From positions 1 through 64,000 of the forward strand of contig NZ_FNAN01000006.1 of assembly GCF_900101885.1 (NCBI RefSeq): a stretch of 64,000 nucleotides of DNA. Reading direction: 5' to 3'. The DNA comes from Dyadobacter soli (GTDB lineage: Bacteria > Bacteroidota > Bacteroidia > Cytophagales > Spirosomataceae). Both the position numbers and the translations under genes were made by a program. The notes below the pieces were generated by a model. The model ran no database searches. It was not told where the DNA came from and worked only from the letters and a program-made list of their open reading frames with translations. This document shows, piece by piece, positions 26,701-33,600 of this stretch. Each line of letters opens with the position of its first letter. The stretch's first letter is position 1.

Positions 26701-27648
26701 CCACCATTGGCCGATTCGAAAGATTTCCTTATCGATCAGCCGGTGCCTAATGCCACCATTGCATTGAACGGCACACATTCCAGCGGAGGATCGGGCACAT
26801 CGTCGCCCAACCAGCTGACCGGAAACGACACGGAAGATGGCACACTGAATGGTTCTGCCAAAAACCGTACGGTGGTGATCACGGCGTTGCCTGGCACGGC
26901 CGAGCTGTATTACAATGGTGCGCTCGTCACGCAAGGACAGGTGATTCCTAACTACGACCCGGCATTGATGGCCATCAAACTGACCGGCACGGGTTATACC
27001 AATGTTACCTTCGAATATGCTTACCTGGATGAGGCGGGCGAACAGTCGTCACCGGTGCCTTACACGGTACGCTGGGATGCTCCGCTTCCGGTGAAACTGG
27101 TGTCGTTCCTGGCAACCGCGCGTGAAAATGTGGTGGAATTGAGCTGGGTTACTGCCGGGGAAGCGAATAGCGACCGGTTCGAGGTGCAGCGCGGTGTCGA
27201 CGGCAAGACGTGGACGGTGATTGGAAGCGTGAAGGCGGCAGGGGAGAGCGAGGTACGGAACGCGTACAGCTTTACCGATCACCAACCGGAGGTTGGCGCT
27301 AACGGCGGTCACCAGCCAGAGGCTGGCGCTATCGTATATCGCTTGAAAATGATCGACCGGGATAGCAGCTTTGCATTCAGCAGTATCCGCAGCGTGCGTT
27401 TCGACAGCAAGCTGGAAAGCAGCATTTATCCAAACCCGGTAGCGACAACGCTCAACCTCAAAGTGACCAGCTGGAGTCAGGTCAAATCGGTTCGTATCGA
27501 TAACCTCTCGGGTATCAGGGTTTATGGTTCAGGACCGGTAGAATCAGGCAGTATCGATGTCTCTCGGCTTGAATCAGGAGTTTATATAGTTCACATAACG
27601 CACACGGACGGATCTGTTCACACACACAAGTTCGTCCACATTCAATAG
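20716..27648 (+). CDS. Giant T9SS surface protein (DUF7948/SBBP propeller, Ig-like repeats)
   Basis: Exported protein of 2310 residues. Order: signal peptide 1-21; a DUF7948-like domain (about 50-260: FIENKGQLVDQ, then YPGIDLEF); SBBP-type propeller repeats (about 260-760; recurring LEWATYYGG, RQWATYYGG, RTWASYYGG); many PKD/Ig-like repeats (about 850-1860) with recurring NPTVTP-, AYTVTVT- and GCTxTDxV-type strands; an SdrD-like B module (about 1870-1995: SGNVFHDGNG); a fibronectin-like module (LPVKLVSFLATAREN); and a T9SS type A domain (SIYPNPVATTLNL to the end). It is probably a surface adhesin or gliding-associated filament. A terminator follows. Confidence 0.88.
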   Translation: MQRRLLLSLVISGWTSFAVCAQKPALPEPPRIGKTAIDVPNTSSKSVNAYRAGFIENKGQLVDQDGKPNSGVKYLLQNGPLKVQLRHSGFSYDTHLRQNEHSGKFHRVDIELVGANPHAALAADQPGPAVSNVINERGEFRDVRDFQRVTYTGIYPGIDLEFVADPKSGKQVEYNFIVHPGADPARIQLRYRGSKKVALNHGRIVMETGNGPLREHIPASWVGSNRKPLEVSYKNLGQNLFAFQVPAYDKRQTLVIDPSPNLEWATYYGGAGSDAITAIDTDESGNVYAVGTTSSTANIASNGAHQGTLAGGNDFFIAKFNGAGVRQWATYYGGPNAEQAYAIAVRNGQVYIGGESNSEGLATAGAHQASYNVDNQLTGTNVEIPFLAKFDAATGQRTWASYYGGAGTNIHGGFIENIKVDAQGNLYALGGSSLNIFPLPTAQPGDIATPGAFRTDGGCNTSYLVKFNASGVRQWGTFIAGPTEKTLSLGPESGLALDLGSDGNIYVGGSGTSETDDAGFASGVGEGANVQTGYIGKFNGSTGARIWTRFFNSSVTGLKVDEANGRLHMMGSTNASFGIASPGAYRTTLAAARDAIWVSFDLAGHYLSGTYLGAISTGTNYARALDGALDGQGNLLIIGSSTANGGGLASECAYQSTPGGSADVFINKFNIATGQRLWGTYFGGAGNEGGTTTAGQYAMMPNTSNMALASDGGILLGFTTFSAALATPGSHQSGLQGTSDGMIVKFNQNALPADLSVSASNLTPMSQSACVLGIPGVITGNTVSITAPAGYRSQLYFQWQKADAATGPWQDIPGETFRNLQPEASQTTAYYRRLVKIYGQDCALTQIDSSQVAEVVIGANAAPVANADGPQWYVCAAPANTVTLNGSATGGSGSFTYQWFQGSTSDGTPLATNASWTTPAVTQATTYTLQVSDAAGCVDIDQVTIVPAVAAAGPAKSVCQGTGGVQIGTAPVVSPMVSYAWTRISGDPITTLSCTTCAQPIANPTVTTVYRVTVTVQRKGGGTCSSVSNVTVTPVAAPNGTVAFAGEDKTICKNSSVTLGGTADNTFAYTWTTGQYLNNSQVANPVFNAGTAGVTGGVANYTVTAVKTGCTFTDQVKVAVLNNRISDQDETVCGPVWSKHIDEDNAPGTTYAWSVVSGGGAVLQTSEGGKNAYLKSNTGITTFRRTVSLNGVQCSADVSVQPCSGGPGSCDFEIVTLSGQGCPKVFGGAALKLGTSLSNASDYNFSWSPANLVDNARAATVNITSTAQATITVTITNKYDASISCVKTIAINPPGWALPVFTAEDKYACAGTPVRIGSTPVAGFAYEWTPTAGLDNAAIANPYATVNTSSQFRILITETASGCKSRDTVIVNVATPVAAAGNDRTVCNGATITLGSAAPAGTNWQYAWTPTNAAWANGTGPTDAQPQVQFASGTPQTFTLTVTDPASGCTATDEVVLSNSVTAGEYAGAAKITCEGEAIELGNAAEPFAQYEWFLADGVTPATGLSSNTAANPTVLNPSTTTTYVVKVSYPGCATPIADQVVLTVNAVSALELTDKTLCPVGPIEIGYGAAGNPAAPAGATYAWSPATGLSNATAANPTATVTGKTDYIVTVTLASGCVFKDTVTVTPTANAGVDVAVCPGESVVIGTPAIDGATYAWTGAGVVGANTVAQPTVKPTTTTTYTVAVTVNGCTTTDQIVVTVNTPANFNITGSTAICEGGTTTLSVANPAVGSTWQWTPVAGVGSPNSPTTTITGSGTRTYRLTQTITATGCSNYKEVIVVVNPNTITATAGDLVLCAGSTGTLPLTVTSTGDYSYTWSPATGLSNAFVANPTVTANAAGAYTVTVTDNVGQCQLVRTVNVTINAPEACLAPANLSGNVFHDGNGLKDVTVNASNAQTLPNGLYVTLVNANGAAVKTVAVNADGTYDFGATAAGTYSIVLHQNAAGSTNANLPDGWINTGENLGAGVGSDEAVNGILTNVAVAGQNVSNANFGIQQPPLADSKDFLIDQPVPNATIALNGTHSSGGSGTSSPNQLTGNDTEDGTLNGSAKNRTVVITALPGTAELYYNGALVTQGQVIPNYDPALMAIKLTGTGYTNVTFEYAYLDEAGEQSSPVPYTVRWDAPLPVKLVSFLATARENVVELSWVTAGEANSDRFEVQRGVDGKTWTVIGSVKAAGESEVRNAYSFTDHQPEVGANGGHQPEAGAIVYRLKMIDRDSSFAFSSIRSVRFDSKLESSIYPNPVATTLNLKVTSWSQVKSVRIDNLSGIRVYGSGPVESGSIDVSRLESGVYIVHITHTDGSVHTHKFVHIQ
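27282..27326. repeat. Twin REP-like palindromes inserted in coding sequence
   Basis: CCAACC-GGA-GGTTGG (27282-27296) and CCAGCC-AGA-GGCTGG (27312-27326) are 30 bp (10 codons) apart and encode a duplicated HQPEVGA/HQPEAGA just before the conserved VYRLKMIDRD. The related T9SS proteins normally lack this insertion. Confidence 0.65.
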
Positions 27649-27656
27649 GAGCATGT

Positions 27657-27695
27657 ACGGTTGCCCGTTCGTTACGGGCAACCGTCATTTTTTTA
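27657..27695 (+). terminator. Rho-independent terminator of the giant gene
   Basis: ACGGTTGCCCGT (27657-27668) pairs perfectly with ACGGGCAACCGT (27674-27685), followed by CATTTTTTT. Confidence 0.9.
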
Positions 27696-27732
27696 CTACA
27701 CCAATTCATAAGCTATAACCCACGATTTACCT

Positions 27733-28359
27733 ATGAAAATCCTCGTGATCGACGGCCATCCACTCATGCGGGCGGCCATTAAACGGGAAGTGAAAGACCA
27801 CAAACCACAGGCCAGGGTGATGCTCGCGGCGCAGCTGGAAGAAGCCATGAATGTGATTGAAAACCAGTCTTTTGATATGACGATTATTGAAATAGGCATT
27901 CCCGGCGCGGGTATGCAAACGATCCGCGAAATGCGCGCGACGGGGCGGGTAGGTAAGATATTGGTCTATTCGTCGATGAGCGAGGCTACTTATGCGCTCC
28001 CGGCGGTTTCTTCCGGTGCACATGGCTTTCTGTCCAAACAAGCGTCCGGCGACGAGTTGCGGATCGCGATCGATATGGTGCTCGAATCGAAAACCTATTT
28101 CAGTACAACAATACAGGAACGACTACTCTCGCAAATAATATCGAATGTAAGTTCTTCAGATCACAATCCTTTACAGGCATTATCGGCCCGGGAAAGACTT
28201 GTAATGCCACTCCTGCTGGATGGAAGTAAAGTGTTTGCTATAGCTAAAATGCTAGAACTAAAGGAAAGTACAATTAGTACTATAAAAGCAAACATTTACA
28301 AAAAACTCAAAGTAAAAAATATCGTCGATTTGTCGGAAAAAATGAAGATGCTTGGTTGA
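27733..28359 (+). CDS. NarL-type regulator with Glu at the phosphoacceptor site (third copy)
   Basis: Regulator of 208 residues with receiver and LuxR-type helix-turn-helix (LSARERLVMPLLL, then KMLELKESTISTIKANIYKKL). It is closest to the 14987 copy: IDGHP replaces the acidic pair, and Glu53 (FDMTIIEIG) replaces the acceptor Asp, with Ser (LVYSSMSE) and Lys (FLSKQAS) kept. The helix-turn-helix recognition segments of this copy and 14987 are nearly alike (LELKESTIS and LEIKESTVS), so they may share targets. It follows the giant surface gene after a terminator, so it has its own promoter. Confidence 0.9.
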   Translation: MKILVIDGHPLMRAAIKREVKDHKPQARVMLAAQLEEAMNVIENQSFDMTIIEIGIPGAGMQTIREMRATGRVGKILVYSSMSEATYALPAVSSGAHGFLSKQASGDELRIAIDMVLESKTYFSTTIQERLLSQIISNVSSSDHNPLQALSARERLVMPLLLDGSKVFAIAKMLELKESTISTIKANIYKKLKVKNIVDLSEKMKMLG

Positions 28360-28444
28360 CGCAATTCCAAGCGGATATGATATCGGACCATAGGAATACT
28401 GTCGGGGCAAACTGAAATATGAACGTACTTTTGAGCCTCGTTTG

Positions 28445-28574
28445 TTAATGGGTTTGATTCAGTTTGTCCGCTATTTGGGCATAGGTAATATCTTTACTAC
28501 GGTACAGCGCGGCCAGTTCAGTTGCCTGCATATTGGCCTTGCGTGTTCCAGCATTGTCTATCCTTGTAACTTAT
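28445..28574 (-). pseudogene. Serine recombinase C-terminal fragment
   Basis: The minus strand reads TRKANMQATELAALY, then RSKDITYAQIADKLNQTH and a stop. This resembles the helix-turn-helix end of Bacteroidota serine recombinases (TYAQIADKLN). No catalytic domain precedes it. Confidence 0.45.
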
Positions 28575-28596
28575 CCTTTCTGAATTGCCTGTAAGG

Positions 28597-28962
28597 TCAA
28601 TTCTCGGGTTTACAGAGGCCGAACCCTTGCGCTTTCTTTTGAGCTATTACAGCGCCTATGCTTGGATACGGAGCACATGTAGAACACCGTAGCTGGTGTA
28701 TTGAGAATTTTGTTTTCCAAATATGCTCGTCCGAACCCTTTGTATAAACCAGCTTGTCGCCCTGAACAATGCCAGCAGCGCAGCCTGGCGCATCATCTGT
28801 ATTCCATTTGGCAAACAGCTGCTCGAGCGTTAATGTCAGGCTACCAGGTTGAATTTGTGCGCACACAGAAGCCGGATAATAGAGTGCGCTAATCGGAAGG
28901 ATTTGGGTAAAGACCGCAAATGGAGTTTTTGTATTCACACAGCCAAAAATAAAACTAGCCAA
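28597..28962 (-). pseudogene. Truncated serine hydrolase (beta-lactamase-like) N-terminus
   Basis: The frame of 121 codons begins with a hydrophobic leader and contains TLEQLFAKWNTDDAPGCAAGIVQGDKLVYTKG, the start of class C beta-lactamase-type serine hydrolases. The SxxK nucleophile motif, expected shortly after, is missing, and the frame diverges after TKG into unrelated sequence. It is a decayed fragment. Confidence 0.6.
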
Positions 28963-29574
28963 ATTTTATCTTGCCAAGATCGGCTTTAATCCAGTGTAGT
29001 AGCTATATGATCAAATGCGAAGAAAGGCGGCAGAACCCCAATGCTCAAAAGATCCGCTACATGGACTTCCCATTAACGGTGACTAAACGAAGTTTCCGCC
29101 ACTCAAAAGGGTAACGGTTGACATTTTCTAAGATTCTATTTAACATAAGAAAAGTTATACAACAAAAGTAAAATATAATTATTGTAACCACATCATGACC
29201 AGAACGGTATATATGTTATCTTTTTCATAGAAATTATATTTACGAAACACTTCGTAACATGTGGACTGGTTTTAAGATTCTAACATTTAGAATTTGCCTT
29301 TAAATAGTCTCCCGTAGCGTGCAAGAATTATGTTGCGCTTAATTCTACAATTCATCATATCATTCGTCTGAATGAGCAACCGCTCTTTCGTACTTTTTCG
29401 ATTTGTTAAGGTGCAAACGAGGCGAATGACTGGTGCGGATGTTCAATTTTGAACAGTTTGGTCGTTTTGGGATCTTCTGTCGGTTAGTAATTGGTTATTA
29501 ATCAGTGTCTTATGAAATGGAACAGTTATTTACCAATATGCTTTAATCTGGTTGATATACACTTTTAGATTAGT
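28963..29574. other. Gene-free stretch
   Basis: AT-rich DNA holding one copy of a repeat shared with 36009-36145 (see 29137-29270) and the region upstream of the AraC-resolvase fusion. No gene is supported. Confidence 0.5.
29137..29270 (+). repeat. Dispersed repeat, copy 1
   Basis: It begins TTTAACATAAGAAAAGTTAT-ACAACAAAA and contains TTACGAA-N4-TTCGTAA near 29241. The copy at 36009-36145 has the same start with two or three changes and a matching TTACGA-N6-TCGTAA palindrome at the corresponding distance. Confidence 0.55.
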
Positions 29575-30069
29575 ATGGTTGAAATATTTCAGAATATTAG
29601 AAAAATCTATGACTTCGCGACACCCAGCGAAGAATTAGGCGACTTTATCGAGTTTTACGCTGAATCCTCACAAGAATTGACCAGACAACATATTACAAGC
29701 GAAAGTTTTACAGTAAAGATGTTCCCCGCATGGACACCCACATTCTATATAAACCTGGGCGTGCCTTATGGAATTGATTTAGGCGGACGCTCTGTGTTTG
29801 CAGAAAATGAACGGGAGATTTTGATGGAAAGGACATTAGCAGGAATGGAAGCTGCCCGCGCAAGGGGCCGAGTTGGAGGCAGGCCAAAAGGTCTTACGAA
29901 GAAGTCTAAGGAGTTAGCAAGCTTAGCTGCGATTTTATACCAAAGCAAAAAATACACGACGAAACAGATCTGCGATCAACTGAAGATAGGGAGTAAGGCC
30001 ACTTTGTATAATTATCTCAGGCATGAAGGAATAGAGATAGAGGGCTGGGCGAGGTCAAAAAAGGAGTAG
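29575..30069 (+). CDS. In-frame fusion: AraC-type sensor N-terminus with resolvase C-terminus
   Basis: Continuous frame of 164 codons. Residues 1-76 look like the N-terminal ligand domain of AraC regulators (TPSEELGDFIEFYAESSQ, then FPAWTPTFYINLG). From about residue 79 it becomes the C-terminal half of a serine resolvase (ENEREILMERTLAGMEAARARGR, then GGRPKGLTKKSK, ending in a helix-turn-helix, KQICDQLKIGSKATLYNYL). The catalytic domain of the resolvase and the DNA-binding domain of the AraC protein are gone. It may be a rearrangement scar, but the intact frame would give a DNA-binding protein with a sensor-like head. Confidence 0.7.
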   Translation: MVEIFQNIRKIYDFATPSEELGDFIEFYAESSQELTRQHITSESFTVKMFPAWTPTFYINLGVPYGIDLGGRSVFAENEREILMERTLAGMEAARARGRVGGRPKGLTKKSKELASLAAILYQSKKYTTKQICDQLKIGSKATLYNYLRHEGIEIEGWARSKKE

Positions 30070-30221
30070 CAGACACTACTTATCACCTCGTAATTCATTG
30101 CGGCCCACAAAAATTCTAATACTGTAATTTTCGTCTGTTTCTGTCGTAATGTCATTGCCGTATATGTCTTGATAGATAAAGCAGACAACTGGCCAGTCAG
30201 TCTTAAACAACGCCATAAGAT

Positions 30222-30587
30222 TTACTTTTTGCGATTCCCATTGTAAAAGGGGCAACTTATTATTATCGGTTAAAACAAAAAGATTTTGACGGAACGACCG
30301 AGCTCTCACGGATTATTGCGGTGAAAGTTCCAGGCGAAACAAGCAGCTATGCCGTTTACCCCAATCCTGCTTCTGGAAAGTTCACTTTCTCGGCCGCGGA
30401 TGCCAATATCAGCTCACTCAAAATGTTCAGCATCACAGGTTACCCGGTCGGCATTCGCGCCAAACAGGCCGGTGCTGACAATAGCTGGGATATTGAAACC
30501 AAAACAACTGTAGCGCCTGGTCTGTACTACATTCAGTTTACAACCGGCCAGGGTGCTCAGGAAACGCTTAGGATGATTATCCGGTAA
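30222..30587 (+). pseudogene. C-terminal fragment of a T9SS cargo protein
   Basis: The frame reads IVKGATYYYRLKQKDFDGTT, then AVYPNPASGKFTF and APGLYYIQFTTGQ, the typical module plus type A sorting domain at the end of T9SS substrates. The start of the protein is missing: sequence similarity begins around 30222 without an upstream gene. The ATG at 30321 is internal. A terminator follows, as expected for the end of a former full gene. Confidence 0.75.
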
Positions 30588-30624
30588 GCGCAAAGATTTT
30601 CAGCAACAAACCAAAACCAAACGC

Positions 30625-30653
30625 AAAACGGTCCTGAATTCGGGGCCGTTTTT
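30625..30653 (+). terminator. Terminator after the T9SS fragment
   Basis: AAAACGGTCC (30625-30634) pairs with GGCCGTTTT (30644-30652) with a bulge, followed by TTTTT. It lies between convergent reading frames. Confidence 0.7.
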
Positions 30654-30684
30654 GTTGTCTAAAAATCAGTATTTCAAACAAAAC

Positions 30685-33600
30685 TCAGGCATGACCAATG
30701 AAAGTGCTGTATTTGTACATGTTGGCTTTATGAAGATCGGCTTTCAAATATTTGATTGCTTTCCGCACAGTTCCGGAGCTTATTTTTTGTCTCTCCAATG
30801 CCGCGCCGAAGTGATACAGGTTATCGTTAAAATCGTCTTCCAGATAAATTAAATTATTCATTCTGTTGCGATAAATGCTTCCTTCCTTATGCATTTGAAT
30901 GGCGAGATAATAAAACTGGACAGCCATCTGACTTTCCGTCAAAGCATCCAGCGTAATGCTATCCTGGTAGCCGAGTAAGTCATGCAATTTGCGCTCGACT
31001 TTGTTTCCAAGACCGCGTTCATTCGCAATGATATAACAGAGATGAAGGTGTTTAAGCCACATCCCCAGATCCTGATGAACCTTCGCCAGGAATGCATAGC
31101 TGAGAATGTAATTATGGCCGAAAGTATCCAGCGTACGTTTCATTTGCGTGAGGTTAAATACGGAATTGACAACGATATCCAAATAATCATCAAACCAGTT
31201 GCATTTGTCAAGGCTTTTTTTGAGTTTGGTAATCAGGTTTTTGATGCGCGCTTCATTCTCCGGTCTGGCTGAAGGATGAAATGTGCCGGGTTTTTTTAAA
31301 TCGTATAATTTACTGGCGTGGAAATAGTCGTTTTCCCAATGTGAATCTTTTCCGAAGAGTTGAAATAAATAAGTCTGTCCCGATCCCTGATCATTAACGG
31401 TATATTGCAGATTGATGAGTTCCGACAGATAGTTATTCAGAATATGATAGTTAATCCTGGTATGTAGTTCCAGTTCCATCAATCGGGTGATCTGGTGGCT
31501 GATGCTGTTGTAGGGAGAAAGTAATTTATGCTCTGGAATTTCACGGAAATAAGTTTTTAACGATTGAAAAACGCACGAGTTTAACTTGGTAGGCATTTTG
31601 AGATACTTGATCTTCAAGAGTGCATAGGCCAGTATCGTTTCTTTAGTGTCAGGATTGTTGGACAAATTGGCGTAAAGCTCGTTTGAATAATCATGAGGCG
31701 TCCGATAAGTGTTAATATCAAAGTAGCGTTTGAATTTGGTTAATTGTGGCCGGTCAGAAGAATGACTCATTAGGCTTGATAATTCCAATATTCGCCGAAT
31801 TACATTTGATTCCAGACAGAGTAATACTGAATACACGGATGTCTGCGGATCAGATTTCAGTTTTACCACCCTTAATACATGAATTATCTTTCGAAGTTGG
31901 AAAACTGCATTAGATCGGTCCCCAGCTTCTAAATAGAACAATGCGGACAAATAATACAAATGAATAAGAAAACGTGGATGAAGGCCATGGTCAAAATCTT
32001 TCTTCATTACGTTTACTTTGTTGAGATACTCAACATAGAATCTATTCCGTGATTCAAAAATCTGGTCTTTCTTCGACTCCTCACCCTTCGGGAAATAGAA
32101 ACAGCCAATTGCGTCGATGACTCGTATCGATTCCGTTTTAACGATTGGAAGTAAATAATCACCCATTTTCGCCAGGGCATGGCCTAAATTGCTGAGGCGG
32201 CGTGTATGCTGTAAACTTCTGTAAGTCGGTTCGTCTTCTGCTATTGGAGAAATCATTTTCCAGCTTGCACGTAATATTTCAGGTAATCCGTTTTTGCCGG
32301 TTCCTATCAAAGTTTTGATGGCGCTTTTGTAGTAAATGTAAGCGGACAAAGAGAGACGCGTATCAGTATTCACCGCTCGGGGATTTCTTAGCACATTAAT
32401 TTCTTTCTCGCTCACGCTGATTAATTCGGAGTCAATGTGCGATGAAAAACATGATCGTGTATTATCAAATGCATCTTGTACCTTTTTTGCATCATTATTT
32501 GCCGATCTGCGATCCACATTTACCTGTTGTGGTAAAACCATATTTTTAAAATAAAGAGCGGTGCCAATCCCGCTGTAAAACGAGGACATAAGCATATCCC
32601 TGTTTTCATAATCATGTGTGAAACCTCCCAGTAACCTGAAAAATAGATTGACATTATGTTTGATTTTTTGAAAAGTCAAACCCTCCTGCAATTTCTCCTG
32701 CAAGTATAAAGTGGCAAGAAAAGCTTGCATGATAAGTCCCAGGAGTTCTCTGTAAATGAGTTGACGTTCGCTGTTTTTGGATTTCAGCAACTCACACCCT
32801 TTTTCTATTACACCCGCATAATGCCCCAGTGCATATTCATATGCTTTTATTTTTTCATATGTCAAACCTAATTTGAGTTTTAAAAGAATAAAGCTGATAA
32901 TCTGGTTGGGCTGTTGAATGGGACTTTGAGTGAACATTTGCAAGGCGTCCTGATACGACACAATTGCGTCCTGATATTCTTCATCCTGGAACCGTACATC
33001 GCCGAGCAGCCTGTTCAGAAAAACAATGGAGATGATCGGGCTCGTTGCGTTCGACCCATTGTGCGCTGTTCGCAAATGCCGGATTTTGGCCTGCAAATGT
33101 GTTTTGATCGAGAATGTTTCGTCCAGTGTAAAGTTAAAAGCGGCTGCCTCGTCTTCGAATAATTTGGAAATGAATGTGATTTCGTTGTGCGTGCGGTCGT
33201 AGAACTTGTATTCATAAAGTCCGGATTCCGTTTTGCGGATATGATTTTGGGCAAGAAATGAAACCAGGTCTTCGAGGAATGGACGCGATATGGGTGTGCG
33301 GCTGGTGGCCAGAATTTCCGGGAGCAATTCCAGGTTTTGTGCAGAAAATGCAAAGGGGTGAAACTTGATTAAATTGTCGATCAGATATGAAATGGAAACA
33401 AGTGTATTATCACTATATCTTTTCATAAACGAACTGTTCATCGTCAGAAAAGGCTGGAATAAATAGGCCGTGTAACCCAGCTTGTATTGATCCAGGTATG
33501 AAAAATGAAGATAGTGTCTTCGCTTTTCATTCGAATGACTGGTGTAAACAATACTTTTCGACATTTCAGCAGGGTAAAACCGATAGTCCCTCTCTTTTAA

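Noticed and set aside
30076..30309. 77-codon minus-strand frame
   Set aside because: Its first part is antisense to the T9SS fragment; the C-terminal 45 codons might be a remnant but nothing supports it.
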